DNA from: Porphyra umbilicalis
Lineage: Eukaryota > Rhodophyta > Bangiophyceae > Bangiales > Bangiaceae
Length of the DNA stretch: 64,000 bases
Direction of reading: 5' to 3'
Assembly: GCA_002049455.2 (NCBI GenBank)
Contig: KV918776.1
Span: 425,912 to 489,911, forward strand
Part shown: piece by piece, positions 33,426 through 41,795 of the stretch
How positions within the stretch are numbered: the stretch's first letter is position 1
Layout: the number at the start of each line of letters is the position of its first letter
Program-made: the position numbers and the translations under genes
The notes under the pieces: generated by a model
Told to the model about the DNA's origin: nothing
Database searches by the model: none
Seen by the model: only the letters and a program-made list of their open reading frames with translations

Positions 33426-34138
33426 GGGGAGCCCCTCGGCTTGCGGGCGCCCGCCGTGCGTGTGGCTCGCTGCGGGTGCGCGCGTCGGGCCGAGCGGCCG
33501 CCCGCCGGCGCGGCGGCGTGCCCATTTCCCCGCTGCCGGTGACGGCCGCGCGGCGTCGTCACCGAGGCGAGTCAGCGTAGGCGGCGCGTAAAGACGCGGT
33601 GCAGCGCAGTCGTGTGGGCGGGGGCGCGCACCCGAGCGGCGCGCGGTAGCGCGAGACGGCGGTGCACGCCCCTTTTTTTGTCTGCCGCGTCCGCCTCTCG
33701 ACGGGTGCCGCAGGTCGCGGATGCAGGGCGCCTGATCCACACGCGTCCGGGTCAAGCGACGACGCCCGGCAACGCGCGGCGGTCACACGGCGCGTCGGGT
33801 TTCTTGGGCGACACGCACAGAACAGAGAAAAAAAAAACGGGGATGGCAGCGCAACCAAGAGTAAGAGAGGGGCGAGGCAAGGGGCGAGCACGCACGCCGC
33901 CGCGCGATCCAAGCGTGGGCGCCAAGGACAGAATAGACGCGCACTCACCAAAAGATGATCGCCACCCGCAGCCCCACGCCAGTGCCCTCGACGCACACGC
34001 AAACAAACGCCACGCGCGCACACGCGCGCACACGCGCGCACCTACCCAATCACACTACCCGTTTCCCCTTGGCCCCCCCCACGCGCCAACGCCGACTCGC
34101 CCCCCCCCCCCCCCCCACGAGCCGGGGTGCCCGCCCCC
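33426..34138. other. Intergenic between convergent genes
   Basis: 3' flanks of the plus-strand glycosyltransferase and the minus-strand plastid-type gene. It contains CACACGCGCGCA repeats near 34010-34045 and a C run near 34100-34115. No ORF of note. Confidence 0.5.
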
Positions 34139-36196
34139 TCACGAACTCTCCTTGAGGAGCCCCCGGAGGGACTCGACAAACTGCTTGGCCTCGGCGGGCA
34201 GCTGGGAGCCCATCGCGTCGGCGCTCGCAAGCATATCGTCAATGTCCACGCCCATCTGCTTGCAGAGGCGGCGGAGCTCGGCCACGTCCTCCGACGTCAC
34301 CTGCTGGTGCTTGAGGAGCTCCTGCAGCGCGCCCATCGTCTTGAGCGCCGTCGCACTGTCGGCGGGCGCGGCGCCCGGCGCGCCGCCCGCCACCGCAGCC
34401 GGATCCCCGTCGAGGAGATCCCCAAAGCTATCCTTGAGCACCTGCAGCTGCTTGCGGTTCTCCTCGTCCAAGTCCCCGTCGGCCATGGCCGCGTTGACGG
34501 CCACGTCAAACATGCCCTTGGCGATATCCGTGTTGATCGCCTCGGCGCGCGCGTCGCTGACGCCGAGCAGCGTCTGCATGTCGACGAGCGACTGCACGTC
34601 CGACGAAACGCGCTGCTCCGAGGAGAGGCACCACACCGCGTAGCGGCGGTAGAGCTCCTCCTGCTGGGCGGCAGCGCCCTTGTAGGCGCCCACGTAGGTG
34701 AGCTTGAGGGGCACCGGCGGCGCGTCCTTGCCACCCGCCGCCGCCGCCGCCCCGCCGTCGCCATACAGCACCCGCGACAGCACCGACGCGCGGGTGATGG
34801 CCGCCGACGCGGCGGCGAGGCGGTCCATGAGGGCGGTCGCGCCCTTGGCGTCGTTGCCCACATCCCCCGCCGCCGAGTCGATCGTCGCCGACACGAGCGC
34901 CGACGCGTACGCGTCAAAGGCGGTGCGCGACGCAGACACCTCCGTGCCCGTCGCGACAATGGCGGACCGCAAGCCCGACGCGACCGCCGATGAATCCGAG
35001 CTCGTCGACGAAAAGGCGGCGGCAACGGCCATCTCCACCCCCGTCGACGGGGGGGGCACCCCGATCGCGGGCGGCGGCGCGCCCGCCCCCTCCTCCGTCA
35101 CCTTGCGCACGGCGCCCGGGGAGGCGGCGCCCGGCAGCTTGATGGCGGTCGTCGTCCCGGGCGGCGGCGCCGGGATGTCGTCCTCATTCATGTCAAACGC
35201 GGGCGTGCCCGGCGCGGGGGCGTCGCCCACCGCCGGCGGCGCCGCCGGCGCGGTGGTGGCCCCCCCGGCGCCCGCCGCGTTTTTAAACAAGTCCAACTGC
35301 ACGTTGGCGTCGGCGCCCGCCCCGCCCGTCGGCGACGCGCTCTTCATCGGCGGGTCGTCGTCGCGAAACTTGTAGCGCGTCTTGGAGCGCTCGAGGATGT
35401 CCTTGGCCATCTGCGCCGTGTCGACGGGCGCGGCGGGGGCGCCCGCCCCGCCCGGCGGCGCGTCCAAGCCGAGGTCCCCAAAGATCGAGTCGAGGCCGCT
35501 CAGCTGCTGTTGAAAGGCGCGCAGACGCCGGTCCCGCCACGTCTTGACCGCCGCCCCGCCGCCGCCAATCACCACCGCCGTGACGGCCACGGCCGGCGCC
35601 ACCTTTTTGGCCGTCCGCACCGCCCGGTCGAGCGCCGTCGCGCCGCCCGCCGCCGCGCCGCCGGCCACAGAGGCGCCGCCCGCCGCACGGGCGCCGCCCG
35701 CCGCCATCTGCGACGGCAGCGAAAAGGAGCTCGTCTGATCCGTCATGGTCACCACGGGGGACACGGCCACGACGCCGTCGCGCACGTAAAAGCGGCTCGT
35801 CAGCGGCGACGCCGCCGACGCGGCGCGCACACCGCCGCCCGTGGCCACCGCCACCACCGCCGCTGCCGCCGCCGCCGCCGCGCGGCCCCACCCGCCCCTG
35901 CCTGGCCGCGCGTGGGCGTTTGGCCGCGCCGCCGCCGCATCGGCGGCGGCATCCACAGCGTCGTCGGCCACCCCATCGTCGGACGCACCGTCGGCCAGTG
36001 GCAGCGGTGCACTCATGGACGGCGCAGACGGCGCGGGCACCCGCGCCGCGCGCGCCGCACCGACCACCGGCGGCCGCCGGGCCACGGCGGCGAGGCGCTC
36101 ATGGGCGCGCGTCGGCCGCACAAAGCAGCCGACGCCGCCCGCAGAGGCGGGCACAAAGGACATTCGCGTCGCCGGCGGCGACGCGGGAGGAGCCAT
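34139..36196 (-). CDS. Plastid-type helical protein resembling the C-terminal part of Tic110
   Basis: A single-exon frame of 685 codons from the ATG at 36196; a second in-frame ATG at 36163 begins MSFVPASAGGVGCFVRP. That is the 'M-x-F-V' style of red-algal plastid transit peptides and may be the real start. A hydrophobic Ala-rich stretch near residues 105-125 could be a second targeting signal. A clear membrane helix (APAVAVTAVVIGGGGAAVK) lies near residues 200-220. After a Pro-rich spacer the last ~260 residues are regular amphipathic helices with no low complexity: YRRYAVWCLSSEQRVSSDVQ, LVDMQTLLGVSDARAEAI, KGMFDVAVNAAMADGDLDEE, then ELRRLCKQMGVDIDDM. The phrase 'KGMF.VAV..AMADG.LDEE' recalls Tic110 (import channel scaffold of the inner envelope) and TerB-like helical folds. 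Function is inferred only. Confidence 0.6.
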   Translation of the reverse strand: MAPPASPPATRMSFVPASAGGVGCFVRPTRAHERLAAVARRPPVVGAARAARVPAPSAPSMSAPLPLADGASDDGVADDAVDAAADAAAARPNAHARPGRGGWGRAAAAAAAAVVAVATGGGVRAASAASPLTSRFYVRDGVVAVSPVVTMTDQTSSFSLPSQMAAGGARAAGGASVAGGAAAGGATALDRAVRTAKKVAPAVAVTAVVIGGGGAAVKTWRDRRLRAFQQQLSGLDSIFGDLGLDAPPGGAGAPAAPVDTAQMAKDILERSKTRYKFRDDDPPMKSASPTGGAGADANVQLDLFKNAAGAGGATTAPAAPPAVGDAPAPGTPAFDMNEDDIPAPPPGTTTAIKLPGAASPGAVRKVTEEGAGAPPPAIGVPPPSTGVEMAVAAAFSSTSSDSSAVASGLRSAIVATGTEVSASRTAFDAYASALVSATIDSAAGDVGNDAKGATALMDRLAAASAAITRASVLSRVLYGDGGAAAAAGGKDAPPVPLKLTYVGAYKGAAAQQEELYRRYAVWCLSSEQRVSSDVQSLVDMQTLLGVSDARAEAINTDIAKGMFDVAVNAAMADGDLDEENRKQLQVLKDSFGDLLDGDPAAVAGGAPGAAPADSATALKTMGALQELLKHQQVTSEDVAELRRLCKQMGVDIDDMLASADAMGSQLPAEAKQFVESLRGLLKESS

Positions 36197-37964
36197 CCTC
36201 ACTGGGGCAGGGGGAGTGAGGGGGGGAGGACAAAAGAGCAAGAGAGATATAAGGGGAGTCACAGGGTGCCAAAAAAACGGCGGGTGGAGCGAGGGGGAGG
36301 GGAGGTGGAAGGCGGCGGGCGTCCGCCACTAGGCACCGCCGACGGCACCGTCGGAGGCGGTCGGTGGGGCAACCACCAAACAAAACACGTCGGCGGCAAG
36401 CGCGCACCGCGGCAAAAGGCGGGCGGGCGGGCGGGCGGAACGTCCAGGGGCGTCGATCCGGGCGGGACGCACGCGCCACGCTCGTGGTCGCCACTCCCAG
36501 CGTCGTGCGCCACGCGTAGCGCCGCCGATGCGCTCCCGGCTGCCACACCGCCGCGTCCGCGCCCCCCCCCCCCCCCTCCGCGATGCACGCGGCGGACGAC
36601 GCTCGGCGCGCGACCTTCCGCCGTGGCTGCAACTGAGGCCAGACCAGACCCGCGCTGGATCGTGCGACTGGCCGTCCGAGATCTCAAAGTTTCGGCGAAC
36701 GTTACGCACAGAGGACGGAAAATATCAGGGCAAGTCGTGTCAAGTACGCCTCACGTCGGCATGCGCCGGAATGTGGTGCCGATGAGAGGCACGTGTCGAA
36801 CGGAAAATCCTTGACCCACGCCTCGCGGTCTGCTTCCACGACGAGCTGCGCGTGTCACTTTCGGACGGTCGCCGAAAAGCGGACGCGTCCCGTCTGGTAG
36901 CGGCTTGGCGCAGAACGGGATGCGAGGAGGCAGTGGCCAAGGTCACTGTGGATGCGCCCTTAGCCACTGCCTCCTCACATCCCGTTCTGCATCGTGAGGG
37001 AAAGCTTCAGTCCGGGCCGGCCGGCCATGCTCGACTCCGTACTATACGGCGCTGACGGGAGCTCCCCTTCCCTCTCGTTGGATGCTGGCAGCGTCCCGAC
37101 CAGCATCACCACCAGTGACGACGGGGTGACGGCCGACGCCGCCGCTCGACGCGTCCGCGGCCCCGTGCGGGCGCGCCCGCACGCCCTCCAACTGCTTACT
37201 GGTACAGATGCGGCCGCCGAGGCGGACCGGCCGTCAGAGGCGGGCGCTGCACGTCACGCCCGTGAGGATGGTGGCGGTGGGGTGGTCGTCGGCTCGCGGC
37301 TGGGGAGGGGAGCTTCGAGGTGAGGCGCTCGGTGCCCGCCGACGCTTATGCGGCACGCTTGTGTGTGGGCAATGTAATACAAAGGAAGGGGGGCGAGCGG
37401 GGAAGGGGAGGGGGGATAGGAAGAGGGCACCGTGTGGGCGTGGGTCGTGGCCGGGTAAGGTCGCTTTGGCGGTCAGCTTACCGTCCATCCATGCTGTGCA
37501 GGAGCTGAACCCCCTTGCGGTCCGCTGTCTCTGACATTTGACGCCGCCGTTTCGTCCGTTGCCCCTCACATCACCAGTGACGGCGTCCAGCGGCGTCGCC
37601 ATCATCACAAAGCGCGGCCGGAGGTGTGTGGGGTGGACTGGCGGCGGGCGGCGGCGACGGGCGTGGGAGAGGGAAAGGCGGGCAAGGGACTGCGCGGCGG
37701 GCTGCAGTCGTGAAGGCCAGGGGCTGGCTCATCAGCAGGCGTGCGAGCGAGGGAGCGGACCCGCGCCTCGAGTCACACGCACAGGGATCAAATGTATTCG
37801 CACGTGGACCGTGCACGTCCACGCTATCTGTGGTCGGGCTCCGTCCTTGCCACACCGCCCTCATCGCCGCCGCGACGCGGCGGCGCGCAACGCCGCCGCC
37901 GCTGCGTCGTGCAGGAACGGCCCATCAGGCCCAGCGGCCGCCGCCGACCAGTCGTCGGCCGCCA

Positions 37965-37995
<31 letters not shown>

Positions 37996-38360
37996 CCCCG
38001 CCGCCGCCGCGCGCTTGCGGTTTGCGACCATGCCGACGGCAGCGGCGGCCACGGCCGCCACCACCGCCCCAGTGTCGGCGGAGGAGGCGGCCGCCCCGGG
38101 CACACCGGGTGACGCCGCTGGCCTGCCGGCGGTGCCCGCCGGGAGCCCAAATCGCCCGCACGCACGTCGGGAGCGGCCGCGGCGGCGGCGGCTGTCCGAG
38201 GCTGTTCGCTGCGCTCCGCGCCTTCTCCATAGGAGGGGGCACGGCCGTGGCCTGCAGGGAGCCAACCGCCCGACACGGTCGGCTCACGCCCGACGCGATC
38301 GGCTCTCTGCGAGCCTTGGCCGCTGTCTTGACGCTCCCAGGAGGAAGAGCCCAACAGCTG
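36197..38360. other. Intergenic; one long-armed hairpin and a possible small minus-strand ORF
   Basis: 36197-36700 is the promoter side of the plastid-type gene. A hairpin lies at 36910-36990. Between about 38150 and 37861 the minus strand reads GAAASSADTGAVVAAVAAAA then GMVANRKRAAAAG, a plausible single membrane helix with a charged stop, ending ALRAAASRRR. It may be a small plastid protein or a downstream exon of the next gene, but no start could be fixed. Confidence 0.4.
36910..36990. repeat. Inverted repeat, 28-bp arms, 25-bp spacer
   Basis: 36910-36937 and 36963-36990 are inverted copies with one mismatch (GCAGAACGGGATG...GGAGGCAGTGGC). The flanking sequence shows no terminal duplication. 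It could be a cruciform or a fold-back element end. Confidence 0.9.
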
Positions 38361-39113
38361 TCATGTACCACCCACCCCTTCCGCAACGAGCGCAAGCCCT
38401 GCGTGGTCCGCCACCGCTTCCCCGCCCGTCACCTGGTACGTGATGGGCTTCAGTGGCGGCGGCGCGACGAACTGCAGCACTATGGCCAGACCGCAAGCCG
38501 TCCATACAGCCACCGCCGCCCACGCGAACAAAAAGGCCCATGCGCCCACGTCCGCGGCGTTGGGAGGGCGCCCATACAGCCAGTGCGCGCACGACCAGAA
38601 CATCAACACCTTCGTAGCCACACCCACCACTAGCTCGAACGCTAGGTAGGTTACCACGGGGAGAGCGCCTTCCCATACGCCATCCGCAGTGGCGAAACAG
38701 GTCACCGCCAAGCGCCGCTGCAGCTGCACCAAACGACGGGGCGCCAACACCCCCGCTGCACGATAGGCTTTCCAGCTGCACTGGAGGACGTCCAAGACCA
38801 TCAGGATCGCTGCCCCTATCAATAGAAGTAAGGCCCAAAAGGCCTCGTCCCCGTCGCGCCACCCCAGATAGGACCGGCCCAGTATGCCTCGCACGCCTGG
38901 CAAAAAGAGCCCCGTGAACATGAGCAACGTGCGCAACAGCAGCATCTCCACGGCGGCGTAGCACGCAGCAATGCCGACGGCGAGCCACGCTTCCTTGGTC
39001 GTCAGCGTCGGGGGGGGGTGCCTCGGGTAGTCGTACAGCAGGCGCACGGCCAACTGAAAGGCAAAGGTGGTACGGAAGGTGGCGGCCATGGCGGCCGCGC
39101 AGGTCGGTCCCAA
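38361..39113 (-). CDS. Polytopic membrane protein, family not recognised
   Basis: A 250-codon frame from the ATG at 39113 (MGPTCAAAMAATFRTTFAFQ), with an in-frame alternative ATG at MAATF. Hydrophobic helices lie near residues 42-65 (AWLAVGIAACYAAVEMLLL), 64-75 (LLMFTGLFLPGV), 92-112 (FWALLLLIGAAILMVLDVLQ), 155-180 (LPVVTYLAFELVVGVATKVL) and 193-220 (VGAWAFLFAWAAVAVWTACG). Connecting loops are short and basic, as expected for an integral membrane protein with five to six spans. The sequence around PITYQ|GTGACG near 38430 offers a splice donor, so the last ~20 residues may be intronic and further exons may lie to the left. No catalytic motif is seen. Confidence 0.6.
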   Translation of the reverse strand: MGPTCAAAMAATFRTTFAFQLAVRLLYDYPRHPPPTLTTKEAWLAVGIAACYAAVEMLLLRTLLMFTGLFLPGVRGILGRSYLGWRDGDEAFWALLLLIGAAILMVLDVLQCSWKAYRAAGVLAPRRLVQLQRRLAVTCFATADGVWEGALPVVTYLAFELVVGVATKVLMFWSCAHWLYGRPPNAADVGAWAFLFAWAAVAVWTACGLAIVLQFVAPPPLKPITYQVTGGEAVADHAGLALVAEGVGGT

Positions 39114-39150
39114 ACAAGCGTCCCGTGACCACCGATATCGTCGAGCCCGG

Positions 39151-39349
39151 CAGGAGCCGTGCGACGAGGGCGTCAGGAGCCGCGCAACGAGGGCGTCAGG
39201 AGCCGCGCAACGAGGGCGTCAGGAGCCGCGCAACGAGGGCATCAGGAGCCGCGCAACGAGGGCGCCAGGAGCCGTGCAACGAGGGCGTCAGGAGCCGTGC
39301 AACGAGGGCGTCAGGAGCCGTGCAACGAGGGCGTCAGGTGCCGTGCGAC
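39151..39349. repeat. 23-bp minisatellite, 8.7 copies
   Basis: Unit CAGGAGCCGCGCAACGAGG plus GCGT. The copies differ at two or three positions only, with a GCGACG variant at both ends. Because 23 is not a multiple of three, the array is open in all frames and yields 23-residue peptide repeats that are not real proteins. It begins 38 bases upstream of the minus-strand membrane gene's ATG and may sit in its promoter. Confidence 0.95.
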
Positions 39350-40059
39350 TGATCGGCCACGCGTTGTCGACGGCCCTCCCCCCGACCCCATCGCGTGGGG
39401 CAAACGATCGCTCCATCTGGCAAGAGAAGAAGGAGAATGTGGCTGGTGCGTCGGCTTCGCGATGGTTCTTATGAGGACAGCGCTCTCTTACGAAGACACC
39501 GAGCAGTAAACAGTTCTCCATCATTCACGGAAGGCCTTTGTAGGCCAGATGGAAACTGTATCCAGGAGTAGTACTAGGTACAGCCGTTCTCCCAAAAATT
39601 CCCTGGCCTTAAGAACAGGGTGCTCTCAAAGTGTAGTGATGCACACATATACTTAGATCACGGGACTTGCTCTCCGTTTCAGAGGTGGCAGTCTGCATTC
39701 GTGTCCTCCGGGATCTGAGGGCGTGTCGACGTTGGAAGGGTCGCGATGACGCTGAAAGCGAATAGAGTTACGCGGCTGAGAAGGACTGTCCTGCCACAAG
39801 GGTCATAGGGCCCGGACGGTGCCTGCCCCCCTATCACCCCCCACCGCCCCGAGTTGGGCGCGGCGACCGCGCGCACCGACTACGGGGGTTGAACGCGCCT
39901 GCGATGACTCGCGGGTGATCGTGCCTGCGCGCCGGCTTCTGTTGCGGCGGCCCGTCCGCCTGCCATCTAGCGGCGCGGTTAGAGGTGCGCCGCGCGGCAG
40001 AGTGAATGCCCCTCCCGTCGGCGTCGCGCGACGCCGGCGAGCCGTCGCCGCTGCGGTGC

Positions 40060-40231
40060 CGGCGGCGGCACCCTTTTCCCCGCCCCACGTTTCCCCCGCC
40101 ACGGCAACGTGGCTGTACGTGCCCCCGTGCGCGCTCGCGGCTGTGGAGTCGGCCGGCGTGCCCGGTGTCGATGCGTCGCCAAGCGCGCCGCCGCCCTGAA
40201 GGCCAGGGTATTGCACGCACGTGCCTGGAAT
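40060..40231. repeat. Dispersed repeat, copy 2 (partner at 17150-17324)
   Basis: GC-rich segment inside the 766-bp element. It ends exactly where the palindrome begins. Confidence 0.85.
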
Positions 40232-40329
40232 ATCCCGCACTCCAACTGTTACGAAAGAGTTCCAAATCGGCCTCTGCGGGGTCGTAGAGGCCGATTTGGA
40301 ACTCTTTTGCGACAGTTGGAGTGCGGGAT
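40232..40329. repeat. 98-bp near-perfect palindrome
   Basis: ATCCCGCACTCCAACTGT at the left and its inverted copy at the right, continuing inward to AATCGGCCTCTGCGG / GTAGAGGCCGATT. A transcript would fold into a hairpin of about 45 bp, a plausible small-RNA source (inference). Confidence 0.92.
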
Positions 40330-40346
40330 TTTTGGGAGAACGGCTG

Positions 40347-41795
40347 TACTCCTGGAGTACCTAAACTTGTTCTGCATCTGCGAGCAGTCACTTCCTCGAC
40401 GAGTACCTGCCTCCAGGGCCTTGGCAATATCTTCTGGAGAGGTCTCGATGGCTCATGAGACATTGTGGCACTGGGTTCCGCCCTCTTCCTCTGCGGCACC
40501 AGCTCGGCCTATCTGGGGCGCAGTCCGCGAGGTGCTACTGCGGCAGAGCCCCTTGAAGTGCACGAAAAGCGTTGGGTGAGATGCGTTGGTCAAGGAATGC
40601 TGTGCAAGTTTCGAAGTGACCCATGTAACTATACACTTACTGATAACTTATCGAGCTAGTTATACAGGTAAGTACCAATCGGTTTAGAATCGATAATGGG
40701 CTATAGCGAAAATCAGTTTAACCGGTTTGGCATCACCATCCGATTGGGCACCCCTAACGTGGGGACATGTCTGGGGGTCCTGACAAATCTCTCCCCAGCG
40801 CATCGTCAGAAACCTGGTGCCCTCAGCATTGTCAGACGAAACCCGAACGGCTCCGGACGAACTCGAACGACACAGAGTCGTTCGGCTTTCGTTCGAGTGT
40901 TTGTCCGGCGAACGAACGCCGGACGTTCCCGGGTTCTCGTCCGGAAAAATCACAATCCGCCCACAGCGTGATGGCAGAGAGGCGCCTGTCGTGAGAGCCT
41001 TCAACACAGCCGGCCCCGCTCGAAGCCGATTTCCATGACAGACCCAGATCTTGACAGCGACAAGCATGGCCAATCAGAGTCCCTCTAGCGGCAACGTCAC
41101 AGTCATTGTGCGCTTGTACAGCAGGGTGGAGCACTTTGTAGCCCACGTGATAATTTACGTCTGATTGGACAATCTGTTCCGAAACGACAACCACCCGAGG
41201 CGCTCATCGTCTATTAAGTGGGAAGCCGCAACGAGACCAGGTTTCCGGCTGGGCTTGATGCACCGTTCAGGGGGGGGTTTCGATGGACAATGTTACATGT
41301 TCTCGATACACTGTATCCTCGATGTCCGTTTTCCCCATCGGCACTCCTCGCGCGAGGCACGGGCAGCTCCTCGCACGGACGACCTTACACAAAACAAAGC
41401 CCAATGAACTGGCCGCATGCCGGATCAAGAGGCGTTGATCCTGCCAATGACCTGCTGCTCGTTTTCTCCGGACCGAGGCGGAAGCGCTCGGTTGCCGGCC
41501 TGAAGCTTCTGGACATGTTTTTCCAGGTGCCCGTAGCTCGCAGCTTTGTAGGCAGCATGAGACGTGCACTGCGTATCACCAAGGAGCCCCACCAGGCGAG
41601 GACGATGACAATGTGCTCGCTGGCAACAAGCATGGTCCAGGACAAATGGAGCATCGAAGAGCCGCACCAACGAAAGCGGGTACTCAAAGAACAAGCTACA
41701 AGGCGCACACTATCCCAACTACGCCACACAAACAAACATCACAATCGTCTCAAACAGGTGCATATGTCCCAGTGGTCGCCAACCATCCAGCAACT
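40347..41795. other. Non-coding, probable subterminal region of the two-gene transposon
   Basis: No recognised ORF. It contains a hairpin at 40853-40908 and an inverted CCAATCAGA / TCTGATTGG pair (41070-41077 and 41160-41168). The left terminus of the transposon should lie here but could not be fixed. Confidence 0.4.
40853..40908. repeat. Hairpin with 18-20 bp arms
   Basis: CCGGACGAACTCGAACGA (40853-40870) pairs with TCGTTCGAGTGTTTGTCCGG (40889-40908) with a two-base bulge. A second small inverted unit, CCGGCG/CGCCGG, follows directly. Confidence 0.8.

Larger units (their letters stand above)
39581..40346. mobile_element. 766-bp TIR element, CAGCCGTTCTC family, with TA target duplication
   Basis: The left end CAGCCGTTCTCCCAAAAAT (39581 on) and its inverted partner (to 40346) match over 22 bases with one indel. 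Each is flanked by TA (39579-39580 and 40347-40348), the signature of Tc1/mariner-type insertion. The interior holds a GC-rich segment shared with 17150-17324 and a 98-bp palindrome shared with the short copy at 6047-6179. No transposase ORF, so it is non-autonomous. The flanks themselves (CCAGGAGTA / TACTCCTGG) are inverted copies, so the target was a small palindrome. Confidence 0.9.

Noticed and set aside
39121-39509. Three ORFs of RQEPRNEGVRSRATRASG-type repeats as proteins
   Set aside because: They are translations of the 23-bp minisatellite in successive frames.
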